From Campylobacter sp. MIT 97-5078 (GTDB lineage Bacteria; Campylobacterota; Campylobacteria; Campylobacterales; Campylobacteraceae), in contig NZ_QHLK01000003.1 of assembly GCF_006864455.1 (NCBI RefSeq), forward strand, positions 83,015 through 147,014: 64,000 nucleotides of DNA, read 5' to 3'. How positions within the stretch are numbered: position 1 is the first letter of the stretch; every line of letters starts with the position of its first letter. Position numbers and translations under genes: made by a program. Under the pieces are notes generated by a model. That model ran no database searches and was not told the DNA's origin. It saw only the letters and a list, made by a program, of their open reading frames with translations. Shown here in pieces: positions 35,934-44,871 of the stretch.

Positions 35934-36608
35934 TTAAGTATTTATAAGCTTTTCAAGTTGAGCTAAATTTTGCATTAAAGCATTTTTGTTTTGCTCTAAA
36001 CTGAGGTGTAAGTGAATGAAAAAAGGATTTATCCTTGTTTTTATAAGGCAGGCTTTGCCTTGTATAAATTTAACTGCAGTGCTAAATTTCTTTGGAGTTT
36101 TTAAAGAATAAAATTCATCTTGACTTAGCATTTTATCATTTTGTAAGGGTATTTGACTTATAAACAAAACACCTACAAAAAAGCGGTTTTTCTCATCTTT
36201 AAATAGCACATCATAAAGCTTGAACTTTTTAAATTCAAAAGCATTTGCGGATTTAAATTCGCTTAGCTTGAAATTAAAAAGGCTTTTAAATTCCTTTTCT
36301 TTTATGCCTTCATTTGTAAAATTTGCTTCATTTTCTTTTAAAAATTCCTCAAGTATGAGCTTTTCAAGTTCTATTTTTTCATCGATAAGCTTTTTTTGAG
36401 CAAAAATTTTGCTAATAAATAAGCGATAAACTCCATAGCCAAACAAAACCCCACCAGCAAAAGCAAGCACAAAATCCTGTGAAACTTTAATTAAAACCAT
36501 AAAGATAATAAAGCCTTGAAAAAAGGCAAAAAAACGCAATAAATTTAGTCTCAATACATAAGCTTTTCGCCTTTTATCGATAGGGTTATTTGACTCATCA
36601 AAAAGCAT
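35934..36608 (-). CDS. Membrane protein of unknown function
   Basis: A 224-residue protein. Two adjacent membrane helices (about residues 22-60: LLRFFAFFQGFIIFMVLIKV and FVLAFAGGVLFGYGVYRLFI) anchor a cytoplasmic C-terminal region rich in Lys, Glu and Phe. A coiled-coil stretch sits near 70-100 (EKLILEEFLKENE). Its ATG shares one base with the stop of typA, so it is translationally coupled downstream of typA. The same pairing occurs in C. jejuni (Cj0038c after typA). I do not recognise a catalytic motif. Function unknown. Confidence 0.8.
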   Translation of the reverse strand: MLFDESNNPIDKRRKAYVLRLNLLRFFAFFQGFIIFMVLIKVSQDFVLAFAGGVLFGYGVYRLFISKIFAQKKLIDEKIELEKLILEEFLKENEANFTNEGIKEKEFKSLFNFKLSEFKSANAFEFKKFKLYDVLFKDEKNRFFVGVLFISQIPLQNDKMLSQDEFYSLKTPKKFSTAVKFIQGKACLIKTRINPFFIHLHLSLEQNKNALMQNLAQLEKLINT

Positions 36609-38428
36609 TAGTTTTTATTCTTTTCCATTCTTTTTCTTTGGGTTGGATCAAGGTATCTTTTGCGAACGCGTATGTTTTGAGGGGTAACTTCTACAAGCTC
36701 ATCTTCTTCTATCCACTCTAGTGCTCTTTCAAGGCTAAGTTTTCTTGGTGGCACAAGTTTTATGGCATCATCGCTTCCACTGGCTCTTACATTGGTTAGG
36801 TTTTTACCCTTTATAGGATTTACATCAAGATCATTTGGACGCGAATGCTCGCCTATGATCATGCCTACATACACCTTAGTTTGAGGCTCTATAAAAAGCA
36901 CGCCTCTATCTTGGAGATTAAAAAGAGAGTATCCTAGTGCTATTCCATTTTCCATAGAAATCAAAGCACCATTATTGCGTTTTTCAACTGCTCCTGAGAA
37001 GGGGCGAAACTCTAAAAAGCTATGATTCATCACGCCCTCGCCCTTAGTATCGGTTAAAAACTGGCTTCTAAAGCCAATGAGCCCTCTTGCTGGAATTTCA
37101 AACTCAAGCCTAGTTTGTCCGTCCCCTGTTGGACTCATAGTTTTCATCTCAGCCTTTCTCTTACCAAGCTTTTCTATACATACTCCGCTAAATTCATCAG
37201 GCACATCGATGACTAAATGCTCAAAAGGTTCAGTTCTTACCCCATTTTCATTTTTCACTATAACCTCAGGACGTCCCATGCAAAACTCAAAGCCTTCTCT
37301 ACGCATATTTTCAGCTAAGATAGTGATTTGTAGCTCGCCTCTTCCACTTACCTTAAATTTGCCCTCGCCACTACTTTCATAACGCATGGCTATATTGGTT
37401 TTCATCTCAGCTTCTAAGCGTTCTGCGATTTTATTTGAAGTTACGCTTTTGCCTTCTGTGCCAGAAAGAGGTCCGTCATTTACACTAAAAACTATGCTTA
37501 AAGTTGGCTCTTCTATGTGAAGTGGATCAAGGGGCTGAGGATTGTTTGGATCAACCACGCTATCGCCAACATCTAAGGCTTCAAAGCCAGCAATGGCGAC
37601 TATATCACCACTTAAAGCTTCTTCTATATCCATCTTTTCTAAGCCCATAAAGCCTATGAGCTTGCTAATTCGTCCTTGCACCTTAGTGCCATCAGCTTTT
37701 GCAAGCATAACACTTTCATTTTTACGCACCTTGCCATTAAAAATTCTTGCTATGCCTATTTTACCCACGAAATTATCATAACCTAGGGTAAAAACTTGAA
37801 GTTGCAAAGCATTGTTTGCATTGCCACTTGGGGCTGGCACTCTTTGTAAGATAGTTTCAAAAAGAGGAGTCATATCCTTACTTTCATCATTCATATCAAG
37901 TTTGGCATAGCCATTTTTTGCTGCTGCATACACTATAGCAAAGTCAAGTTGCTCATCATTTGCTTCTAAGGCTACGAAAAGATCAAAAATTTCATTGATT
38001 ACACGTTCTGGATCAGCTGCAGGTTTATCGATCTTGTTGATCACAACTATGGGCTTAAGTCCAAGCTGCAAGGCTTTTTTAACCACAAATTTAGTTTGAG
38101 GCATTACGCCTTCTTGGGCATCAACAAGCAAAAGCACCCCATCAATCATCTTTAAAACCCGCTCAACCTCGCCTCCAAAATCAGCATGTCCGGGAGTGTC
38201 TATGATATTGATCTTTGTGCCTTTATAATTTATGGCTGTATTTTTTGAAAGTATGGTAATGCCTCTTTCTTTTTCTATATCGTTACTATCCATTACCCTT
38301 TCAGCGATTTGCTCTCTTCCACTAAAGGTGCCACTTTGTTTTAAAAGCTCATCAACCATAGTTGTTTTACCATGATCAACATGGGCTATGACGGCTATAT
38401 TTCTTATATTTTCCAAGTTTTTCTCCAA
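36608..38428 (-). CDS. typA: Translational GTPase TypA/BipA
   Basis: A 606-residue ribosome-binding GTPase of the EF-G family, linked to stress adaptation and ribosome assembly. GTPase motifs: [18 protein letters not shown] (P-loop), [12 protein letters not shown] (switch I), [16 protein letters not shown] and [15 protein letters not shown]. Domain V and the TypA-specific C-terminus ([40 protein letters not shown]) are complete. It matches C. jejuni Cj0039c. It leads a two-gene unit with the membrane protein downstream. Confidence 0.97.
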   Translation of the reverse strand: MEKNLENIRNIAVIAHVDHGKTTMVDELLKQSGTFSGREQIAERVMDSNDIEKERGITILSKNTAINYKGTKINIIDTPGHADFGGEVERVLKMIDGVLLLVDAQEGVMPQTKFVVKKALQLGLKPIVVINKIDKPAADPERVINEIFDLFVALEANDEQLDFAIVYAAAKNGYAKLDMNDESKDMTPLFETILQRVPAPSGNANNALQLQVFTLGYDNFVGKIGIARIFNGKVRKNESVMLAKADGTKVQGRISKLIGFMGLEKMDIEEALSGDIVAIAGFEALDVGDSVVDPNNPQPLDPLHIEEPTLSIVFSVNDGPLSGTEGKSVTSNKIAERLEAEMKTNIAMRYESSGEGKFKVSGRGELQITILAENMRREGFEFCMGRPEVIVKNENGVRTEPFEHLVIDVPDEFSGVCIEKLGKRKAEMKTMSPTGDGQTRLEFEIPARGLIGFRSQFLTDTKGEGVMNHSFLEFRPFSGAVEKRNNGALISMENGIALGYSLFNLQDRGVLFIEPQTKVYVGMIIGEHSRPNDLDVNPIKGKNLTNVRASGSDDAIKLVPPRKLSLERALEWIEEDELVEVTPQNIRVRKRYLDPTQRKRMEKNKN

Positions 38429-38556
38429 GAGTTTTTTAAAAGCGTGATTATAGCTAAACTTTGCTTAAATTATATAATATCTAAAATCTATAAGTTTATT
38501 TTGCCTTTAAATCCGCCCCAAGTCTTGAATTTATCATATTTTGCAGGCTTTAAGAA

Positions 38557-40188
38557 CTAAAAATGCTCCACAGCATTTTTAGCGATTTCTTTTATATCTT
38601 CTCCTCTTAGCTCGCTTATACTACCATTTTGTGCAAGTAAAATACGATCGGCTACATCAAAATACTTATCATCATGGCTGATGGCGATGATAGTTTTGCC
38701 TTCTTTTTGAAGCAAAGGTAGAAGTTTTTGATAAAAAAAGCGTCTAAAAAGCGGATCTTGATCGGCTGCAAATTCATCAAGGATTAAAATATCTCTTGCC
38801 TCAAGTAAAGCAATAAGCATAGCTAGACGCTTTCTTTGCCCAGTAGAAAGCTTAGTAAGCTTAATCTGTCCTTGCTCCACTTTTGTCTTATCTTTAAGCT
38901 CAAGCACCTCAAGCCAATGCTCTATGTCATCAGCATTTGCTAGCTCATCGTCTTTTATTGTTTGGGTGAAAAGATGAAAATCGCTAAAAATAGCTGTGAT
39001 TAAACGTCTATATTCAGTGATATTTTCATCATCAATACGCTTTTCATCAAGATAAATTGCCCCACTTTTTGGCTTAGCAAGTCCGGCTAAAAGGAGGGAA
39101 AAGGTGGATTTGCCACTGCCATTTTTGCCGATTAAAAAGATGAGTTCTCCTTTATGAATTTCAAGATTCGTAGGTTTTAAAAGAAATTTTTCATCATAAG
39201 AAAAAGCCACGTTTTTAAATTCTATCTTTTGCCAAGAGCTTGAATTAGGCAGGGTTTTAAAGTCTTGTTTATATTCGCTTAGATCAAGTTTTTGAATTTT
39301 TTCAAGAGCAACTTTTGCCATTAAAAGCGTAGGAAAAGCTCCTATCATAGCCATTAAAGGTGTGCGTAAAAAAAGTATGGCTATAGCTATAGTCGTGGCA
39401 TTTTCAAGACTAGTCCAAGCAAAATGCAAGGAGCAATAAAACTCAAAGCCCACAAGTGCAAGTAAGCCCACACTTGTAAAATTACTCGATAGGCTTTGCA
39501 TGGCAGAACTTAGGGTGTTGTTACAACGTTTATCTTTAGCATTGATATCAAATTCGCTTTCATAGTAAAGCTTTGCCCTGAAAGTGTTTAGCGTGAGTTC
39601 TTTGCGTCCATCGATAATATTTTGGTAATTATTTTGCAAGGCATCATCATTATCTCTTGCTTTTCTAAAATAATAATAAGTCTTTCGCATAAAAAAGTGA
39701 TTGATAAAAAAAACACCAAAAATCCACACAAAGCAGAGCAAAAAAATCTTTGCTGAAAGCGAAAAAAGATAAAAACTGCTTGCAATAATCAAAATGCTTG
39801 ATTGGATGAAGTCTGGAAAACGAAGTAGGCCAAAAGAAATAGTGCGAACATCATTTCCTAAAGAAGCTAAAAGCTTTGCTTTGCCGATCTGATCGATTTT
39901 TAGCACTGAAGTATCGATGATTTGTTTGACGACTTTTTTTTGTGTTGCATAAATAAATTTTTGTCCAAAGTGAGCAAGACTAAGCTCAACAAAAACAGAA
40001 CTTGCAAAAAAGATCAGCAAAAGCAAAGCAAAATCAATAATAAAGATAAAATTTCCAGCTTGCTTAAGCAAATATTCGTTGATAAAGGCTAAGATACCAA
40101 CACCAAGTAAACTCGTGGCGATAGAAATACACAAGAACGCAAAAACTTTAAATTTATGCTCTTTTAAGATACTAGTAATGAGTTGCAA
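38557..40188 (-). CDS. ABC exporter, cyclic-peptide / PvdE-type
   Basis: A 543-residue single-chain half transporter. Six membrane helices (residues about 15-290) precede the ATPase domain. Walker A is LIGKNGSGKSTFSLLLAG, the signature is KLSTGQRKRLAMLIALLEAR, and Walker B is DILILDEFAADQDPLF, followed by IIAISHDD. The ATPase lacks the usual LSGGQ glycine pair (LSTGQ). This is the layout of the YojI/PvdE/SyrD cyclic-peptide export family. These pump peptides such as microcins or siderophore precursors. There is no substrate gene beside it, so the cargo is unknown. It is monocistronic, 128 bases upstream of typA on the same strand. Confidence 0.85.
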   Translation of the reverse strand: MQLITSILKEHKFKVFAFLCISIATSLLGVGILAFINEYLLKQAGNFIFIIDFALLLLIFFASSVFVELSLAHFGQKFIYATQKKVVKQIIDTSVLKIDQIGKAKLLASLGNDVRTISFGLLRFPDFIQSSILIIASSFYLFSLSAKIFLLCFVWIFGVFFINHFFMRKTYYYFRKARDNDDALQNNYQNIIDGRKELTLNTFRAKLYYESEFDINAKDKRCNNTLSSAMQSLSSNFTSVGLLALVGFEFYCSLHFAWTSLENATTIAIAILFLRTPLMAMIGAFPTLLMAKVALEKIQKLDLSEYKQDFKTLPNSSSWQKIEFKNVAFSYDEKFLLKPTNLEIHKGELIFLIGKNGSGKSTFSLLLAGLAKPKSGAIYLDEKRIDDENITEYRRLITAIFSDFHLFTQTIKDDELANADDIEHWLEVLELKDKTKVEQGQIKLTKLSTGQRKRLAMLIALLEARDILILDEFAADQDPLFRRFFYQKLLPLLQKEGKTIIAISHDDKYFDVADRILLAQNGSISELRGEDIKEIAKNAVEHF

Positions 40189-40529
40189 AAACTTATCCTT
40201 GAATTTAAAATGATAATAAAATTTTTAAGAATAAAATGCCATTTTACAAAAATAAGGCTAAAATTAAACTAGTTTTGAGGAAAAAGTGAAATTTTATATT
40301 TATTTTGTAAGGGTAGATTGAAAAAAATATTTATTTGTAAAGATTTAAAAGGTGTTTTTTATATCAAGAAGTCAGAAACTTTAAAGAAAATTGTAAAAAG
40401 CAATACTTAAAATAAACTATCAAAATGATTTTATATTTTTATTGCCGCTAGCCCAGTTAAAACTTTAATATTAATAAATTTTTATGGTTAATCCTGTTAA
40501 AGCTAAAAAGAGATAAAAGCTTAGTAAGG
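40189..40529. other. 341-base gap without a recognisable gene
   Basis: AT-rich sequence between the ABC exporter start and tRNA-Leu. All frames are short and interrupted. I see no hairpin or RNA gene. The minus-strand promoter of the exporter should be at the left edge. Confidence 0.6.
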
Positions 40530-40614
40530 TGGTGCGGATGAAAGGACTTGAACCTTCACGCATTGCTGCACCAGATCCTAAGTCTGGCGTGTCTGCCAAT
40601 TTCACCACATCCGC
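40530..40614 (-). tRNA. tRNA-Leu (UAG)
   Basis: An 85-nt class II tRNA with long variable arm and encoded CCA. The anticodon loop ACTTAGG gives UAG. First of five tRNAs in a minus-strand cluster. Confidence 0.92.
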
Positions 40615-40673
40615 AAAAGCATAAATTTAAACAAACAAAATCTTGTGCAAATTTAATCAAAAATTTTAAAAAG

Positions 40674-40750
40674 TGGTACGCCCAAGAGGATTCGAACCTC
40701 TGACCTACGGCTTAGAAGGCCGTTGCTCTATCCAGCTGAGCTATGAGCGC
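40674..40750 (-). tRNA. tRNA-Arg (UCU)
   Basis: A 77-nt cloverleaf with encoded CCA. The anticodon loop CTTCTAA gives UCU. Confidence 0.93.
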
Positions 40751-40757
40751 TCAAAAA

Positions 40758-40834
40758 TGGTGCGCCCGATAGGAATCGAACCCATAACCTACAGATCCGA
40801 AGTCTGTCGCTCTATCCAGTTGAGCTACGAGCGC
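40758..40834 (-). tRNA. tRNA-Arg (UCG)
   Basis: A 77-nt cloverleaf with encoded CCA. The anticodon loop CTTCGGA gives UCG. The uridine at position 34 is unusual, since most bacteria use an ACG (inosine) tRNA for CGN codons. Confidence 0.9.
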
Positions 40835-40837
40835 GAC

Positions 40838-40915
40838 TGGGGTGAGTGATGGGAATCGAACCCACGACCCTCAGGACCACAATCTGATGCTCTAACCGAC
40901 TGAGCTACACTCACC
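40838..40915 (-). tRNA. tRNA-His (GUG)
   Basis: The eight-base acceptor with the extra G(-1) opposite discriminator C is the tRNA-His hallmark. The anticodon is GUG, and CCA is encoded. Confidence 0.93.
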
Positions 40916-40925
40916 ATTTGCAAAA

Positions 40926-41003
40926 TGGTCGGGGTGAAAAGATTCGAACTTTCGGCCCCCTGGTCCCAAACCAGGTGCGCTAACCAGACTGCGCTACACC
41001 CCG
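40926..41003 (-). tRNA. tRNA-Pro (UGG)
   Basis: A cloverleaf with acceptor CGGGGTG, anticodon UGG in TTTGGGA, and encoded CCA. It is the first transcribed tRNA of the cluster. Confidence 0.93.
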
Positions 41004-41430
41004 ATGACAATATTAAAGGCAAAAGTATATACAAATTTTTCTTAAAAGTCAAGATAGGGAAAAGACTTTGCAAACGAAAATATTTGAAAATTATCTACAA
41101 ATTTAAATCACACATAATAAAAAATGACTATAATCACTCAAAAAGCAAATAAAAACATATCATAATATTTCAAAGGCTGGGTATATCTTCTTTTAAGAAG
41201 GACTAAAAACCTAACACACAAACCCTAAACTCTACTATTTAAAGATTTTAGTTATGTATAATTAAAATAAAATTATAAAAGAGATATATTACTTTATAGT
41301 TTACTTTAGCTGTGTGAAAATATCAAATTTAAAATTTTATAATAAATTTCAAAGTAAATTTAGCTTCATTAGTTTATAATAATAATTATTAAATTATATT
41401 TTGATAATTACAAGGATACAAGGAGCAAAA
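41004..41430. other. 427-base gap: tRNA promoter side and DUF2325 leader
   Basis: No gene is seen in any frame. The left part should hold the promoter of the leftward tRNA cluster. The right part (41374-41391) holds TTATAATAATAATTATTA, ending in the 12-base palindrome TAATAATTATTA, which resembles a PerR/Fur-type half-palindrome 40 bases before the DUF2325 start. This last assignment is weak. Confidence 0.4.
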
Positions 41431-41751
41431 ATGTCAGTTTTAGTGATAGGAGCAGATGAGATTACGCCTATAAAGGCAGTGCTTTATGATTTGGGTGCGA
41501 AAAAAGTTGAGCATTGGGACGCTCGTAATGAAAATAGAGTTAATCGCAAACCCATTCCTCAAGATACTCGTTGTGTTGTGATGCTTACAAGTTTTTTAAA
41601 TCATAATACAATGAAAAAAATCAAAGGTGAAGCAAAAAAACGAAAAATCCCTTTAGTTTGTGCTAAAAGAAGCGTAAGTTGCGTGTATTCTGAATATTGC
41701 AAGATTTTTAATCTTAACAAAGATTTTTGTTGTGATGAAGATGGATTTTAA
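41431..41751 (+). CDS. DUF2325-domain protein
   Basis: A 106-residue protein. I start at ATG 41431, preceded by AAGGAG. A TTG 30 bases upstream has no ribosome site. MSVLVIGADEITPIKAVLYD opens a Rossmann-like fold, and VVMLTSFLNHNTMKKIKGEA and IPLVCAKRSVSCVYSEYC are DUF2325 features. Three cysteines near the end could bind metal or be redox-active. It lies upstream of fldA and katA. C. jejuni keeps a similar small gene (Cj1384c) between fldA and katA. The family function is not established. A redox or stress link is inferred only from position. Confidence 0.75.
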   Translation: MSVLVIGADEITPIKAVLYDLGAKKVEHWDARNENRVNRKPIPQDTRCVVMLTSFLNHNTMKKIKGEAKKRKIPLVCAKRSVSCVYSEYCKIFNLNKDFCCDEDGF

Positions 41752-41874
41752 GTGTGATAGGATAGTGTAGTAAAGAAACACTTTGTTTGTATAAAAAATA
41801 AATTTATTGCATAAAATATATAAAATTATGCTAGAATTGCTTGGAAAATTTTACTAATATAAAAAGGAGAACTT

Positions 41875-42366
41875 ATGTCAGTAGCCGTAGTTTATGGAAG
41901 TGCTATGGGAAATACAGAAGGTGTAGCTAATCTTATAGCTGAAAAACTAGGAATCAGCGATGTTTTAAACATAGCAGATGTTGATGCTGATAAGCTTAAT
42001 TCTTACGATAAACTTATTTGCGGAACTTCAACTTGGGGAAGTGGCGATCTTCAAGATGACTGGGATGCTTTTGATTTTTCCGGCTTAAAATTAAGTGGCA
42101 AAACAGTTGCTGTTTTTGGAATGGGGGATAGCGAAAGTTATTCAGATACTTACTGCAGTGCTATGGGAAAACTTGCTCAAAAACTTAAAGAAGCTGGTGC
42201 AAGTTTAGTCGGTGCGGTTTCAACTGATGGCTATAGTTTTGAATCAAGTGAGGCTGTTGAAGGCGATAAATTTGTAGGGCTTGCACTAGACAATGACAAT
42301 CACGAAGATCAAACCGAAAGTAGAGTCGATGCTTGGACAGCTCAGATCAAAGCTCAATTTGCTTAA
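41875..42366 (+). CDS. fldA: Flavodoxin
   Basis: A 163-residue long-chain flavodoxin carrying FMN. VVYGSAMGNTEGVANLIAEK is the phosphate-binding loop. ICGTSTWGSGDLQDDWDAF provides the first FMN-stacking segment, and FGMGDSESYSDTYCSAMGKL the second. In Campylobacter flavodoxin is the electron acceptor of pyruvate and 2-oxoglutarate oxidoreductases and is essential. It matches C. jejuni Cj1382c. It is monocistronic with a clear terminator. Confidence 0.96.
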   Translation: MSVAVVYGSAMGNTEGVANLIAEKLGISDVLNIADVDADKLNSYDKLICGTSTWGSGDLQDDWDAFDFSGLKLSGKTVAVFGMGDSESYSDTYCSAMGKLAQKLKEAGASLVGAVSTDGYSFESSEAVEGDKFVGLALDNDNHEDQTESRVDAWTAQIKAQFA

Positions 42367-42370
42367 TCTT

Positions 42371-42398
42371 AAAAGCCTGTGTTTTTGCGGGCTTTTTT
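42371..42398 (+). terminator. Terminator of fldA
   Basis: AAAAGCCTG (42371-42379) pairs with CGGGCTTTT (42388-42396) with one G-T pair, followed by T residues. It is five bases after the fldA stop. Confidence 0.88.
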
Positions 42399-42554
42399 CA
42401 AATGCTTGATTTATAGTCTTTATTCACTAATATTTATTAGATTTCTTCCTTGTTTTTCTCCTTATGACAATGCTTTTTTAGTAAAACATTGAATTTGTTA
42501 TTTAAATTCTTACAAAAAGCTAAGGCAAGATATTTTGCTTTCAAATATTCATTA

Positions 42555-42587
42555 AATCTTAAATAATAAATTTTATTATTTAAGATT
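42555..42587. promoter_or_regulatory. Long perfect palindrome upstream of katA (PerR-type operator)
   Basis: Sixteen-base perfect arms (AATCTTAAATAATAAA and its reverse complement) around one T. Its core AATAAATTTTATTATTTA (42565-42582) is identical to the dps element. It lies 19 bases upstream of the TATAAT at 42606-42611. Confidence 0.65.
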
Positions 42588-42605
42588 ATTTTTAGTTATT
42601 ATAGA

Positions 42606-42638
42606 TATAATTTATCAATCAATAAAATTTATTATTTA
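42606..42638 (+). promoter_or_regulatory. katA -10 box and second operator copy
   Basis: TATAAT lies at 42606-42611. The element AATAAAATTTATTATTTA at 42621-42638 differs by one base from the upstream copy and sits near the transcription start, just before the ribosome site. Two copies flanking the promoter would suit tight repression. Confidence 0.55.
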
Positions 42639-42649
42639 GGAGAAATTAA

Positions 42650-44071
42650 ATGAAAAAACTTACAAATGACTTCGGCAATATCATTGCTGATAATCAAAAT
42701 TCACTTAGTGCCGGTGCAAAAGGACCGCTTTTGTTGCAAGATTACATTTTGCTTGAAAAACTTGCTCATCAAAATAGAGAAAGAATTCCAGAAAGAACAG
42801 TTCATGCCAAAGGAAGTGCAGCTTATGGCGAGCTTGTTATCACAGAAGATATTTCACGATATACTAAAGCAAAAGTGCTTCAAAAAGGTGAAAAAACCCC
42901 TCTTATTATCCGCTTTTCAACCGTTGCTGGCGAAGCTGGAGCTGCTGATGCTGAAAGGGATGTAAGAGGATTTGCGATCAAATTTTACACAAAAGAGGGA
43001 AATTGGGATCTAGTAGGCAACAATACCCCAACCTTTTTTATACGCGATCCATACAAATTCCCAGATTTTATCCACACACAAAAAAGAGATCCACGCACAC
43101 ATTTAAGAAGTGCAAATGCGGCTTGGGATTTTTGGAGCTTAAGTCCTGAAAGTCTTCATCAAGTTACGATTTTGATGAGTGATAGAGGAATTCCAGCAAG
43201 TTATCGCCATATGCATGGTTTTGGAAGTCATACTTATAGCCTTATTAATGATAAAGGCGAACGATTTTGGGTGAAATTTCATTTTAAAACCAAACAAGGG
43301 ATAAAAAACCTTACGAATGCTGAAGCAGAAGCACTTATCGCCAAGGATAGAGAAAGTCATCAAAGGGATTTGGTTGAAAGTATAGGAAAAGGCGATTTTC
43401 CAAAATGGAGCTTTAAAATTCAAATTTTAAGTGAGAAAGATGCTGAAAAGCTCGGCTTTAATCCTTTTGATCTTACTAAAGTATGGTCTCATAAAGATGT
43501 GCCACTTATCGATGTGGGTGAAATGGTGCTTAACCGCAATGTGGATAATTACTTCAATGAAGTTGAGCAAGCTGCATTTTCTCCGTCAAATATAGTTCCG
43601 GGCATTAGTTTTAGTCCCGATAAAATGCTTCAAGGTAGGATTTTTAGCTATCCAGACGCACAACGCTACCGCATAGGCACGAATTATCATCTTTTACCGG
43701 TAAATGCTGCAAAAAGCGAAGTTAATACCTATAATGTTGCTGGTGCGATGAATAGTGATACTTATAAAAACAAAGCAGCGTATTATGAACCAAATAGCTA
43801 TGATTACAGCCCAAAAGAAAATAAATCTTACCTTGAGCCTGATCTTGAGCTTAATGGCAATGTGCAAAGATACGCCCCACTTGATGAGGATTTTTACACT
43901 CAACCAAGGGCTTTGTTTGATCTTATGAACGCTGATCAAAAAAATCAACTTTTTAATAACATAGCTGCTTCTATGGAAGGTGTTGATAAGACAATCATTC
44001 AAAGAGCTTTAGGACATTTTGAAAAAATCAGTCCTGAGTATGCTGCTGGAGTGAAAAAAGCTCTTGCTTAA
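42650..44071 (+). CDS. katA: Catalase (haem)
   Basis: A 473-residue small-subunit monofunctional catalase. The active-site His52 is in [14 protein letters not shown], the Asn in [12 protein letters not shown], and the haem-ligand Tyr in [19 protein letters not shown] precedes ATG 42650. It degrades hydrogen peroxide, the product of SodB. C. jejuni katA (Cj1385) is followed by the ankyrin gene as here. Regulation by a PerR-like operator is inferred from the palindromes upstream. Confidence 0.97.
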   Translation: MKKLTNDFGNIIADNQNSLSAGAKGPLLLQDYILLEKLAHQNRERIPERTVHAKGSAAYGELVITEDISRYTKAKVLQKGEKTPLIIRFSTVAGEAGAADAERDVRGFAIKFYTKEGNWDLVGNNTPTFFIRDPYKFPDFIHTQKRDPRTHLRSANAAWDFWSLSPESLHQVTILMSDRGIPASYRHMHGFGSHTYSLINDKGERFWVKFHFKTKQGIKNLTNAEAEALIAKDRESHQRDLVESIGKGDFPKWSFKIQILSEKDAEKLGFNPFDLTKVWSHKDVPLIDVGEMVLNRNVDNYFNEVEQAAFSPSNIVPGISFSPDKMLQGRIFSYPDAQRYRIGTNYHLLPVNAAKSEVNTYNVAGAMNSDTYKNKAAYYEPNSYDYSPKENKSYLEPDLELNGNVQRYAPLDEDFYTQPRALFDLMNADQKNQLFNNIAASMEGVDKTIIQRALGHFEKISPEYAAGVKKALA

Positions 44072-44077
44072 TCTCAA

Positions 44078-44102
44078 GCGTAAAGTCTTTTTGGCTTTAC
44101 GC
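44078..44102 (+). terminator. Hairpin just after katA
   Basis: GCGTAAAG (44078-44085) pairs with CTTTACGC (44095-44102) around a T-rich loop, seven bases after the katA stop. There is no long T run, so termination may be partial. Confidence 0.55.
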
Positions 44103-44107
44103 ATTTA

Positions 44108-44160
44108 TAAACTTAAAACTGCCAACTTGACGCTCCTTGGAGTTGGCGGTTTTAAGTTTA
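44108..44160. promoter_or_regulatory. 20-bp hairpin between katA and the ankyrin gene
   Basis: TAAACTTAAAACTGCCAACT (44108-44127) pairs with 44141-44160 over 20 positions, one of them a U-G pair, around a 13-base loop. No T-run follows. It ends eight bases before the ribosome site of the ankyrin gene. Confidence 0.7.
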
Positions 44161-44180
44161 TACAATACAAGGAAGTTGCA

Positions 44181-44681
44181 ATGATACACAATTTAACTCA
44201 AGAAGAAAAACGTTATGAAGAGCTTTGTGCTATGGCGTTTAATTTTGCTCGAAATGATGAATGCGAAAATCTCAAAACAATGATAAAAGCTGGTTTAAGT
44301 GCAAATTTAAAAAATCACAAAGGTGATAGTCTTTTAATGCTTGCAAGCTATCACAACGCCTTAGCGACGGCAAAAATGCTTTTAAGGCACGGAGCAAGAG
44401 TTGATGAGAAAAACGATCGCGGACAAACGCCCTTAGCTGGCGTGTGCTTTAAGGGTTATTTTGATATGGCTAAACTTTTAGTAGAACATGGAGCAAATAT
44501 CAATGAAAATAATGGCTTAGGTATGACACCTTTTTCCTTTGCTTTAATGTTTGCACGAGCTGATATTGTGCAGTATTTTGCCGAGCAAACAAAGATGGGT
44601 AGAAGCAAAAGACTTTTGCTTTGGTTTTTGTCTCTTTTCAAAAAATCAAACAAAATTCCAAAAAGAAACAAGTCTGCCTAA
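44181..44681 (+). CDS. Ankyrin-repeat protein linked to catalase
   Basis: A 166-residue cytoplasmic protein starting at ATG 44181 (AAGGAAG upstream). A longer reading from 44064 passes through the hairpin and lacks a ribosome site. Three ankyrin repeats are visible: KNHKGDSLLMLASYHNALAT, NDRGQTPLAGVCFKGYFDMA and NNGLGMTPFSFALMFARADI. In C. jejuni the neighbouring ankyrin protein Cj1386 binds haem and is needed for full catalase activity by moving haem to KatA. The same role is expected here. The basic C-terminus (KMGRSKRLLLWF...NKIPKRNKSA) is unusual and could contact membrane or nucleic acid. Confidence 0.9.
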   Translation: MIHNLTQEEKRYEELCAMAFNFARNDECENLKTMIKAGLSANLKNHKGDSLLMLASYHNALATAKMLLRHGARVDEKNDRGQTPLAGVCFKGYFDMAKLLVEHGANINENNGLGMTPFSFALMFARADIVQYFAEQTKMGRSKRLLLWFLSLFKKSNKIPKRNKSA

Positions 44682-44871
44682 AATTCTAGACTATTAAAAA
44701 TAAATTTTTTATAATTTATAATTCACATTTATACTCATCTTTTGTTATATTTCATTTATTTTTAAATATTAAATAATGCTTTAATATTTATTTAAATGTT
44801 TTTAGTTTATATTGCTTCTTGTAAAGACTAATTGGTCTTTAGATTTTATTCTTAACTTAAGGAGAAACAAG

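Noticed and set aside
41374..41391. A confident Fur or PerR operator upstream of the DUF2325 gene
   Set aside because: The perfect palindrome is only 12 bases of AT-only sequence in a very AT-rich region, so chance is likely. It is noted only in the gap entry.
44064..44180. Longer ankyrin protein starting inside katA
   Set aside because: It would translate two hairpins and has no ribosome site. ATG 44181 is well placed.
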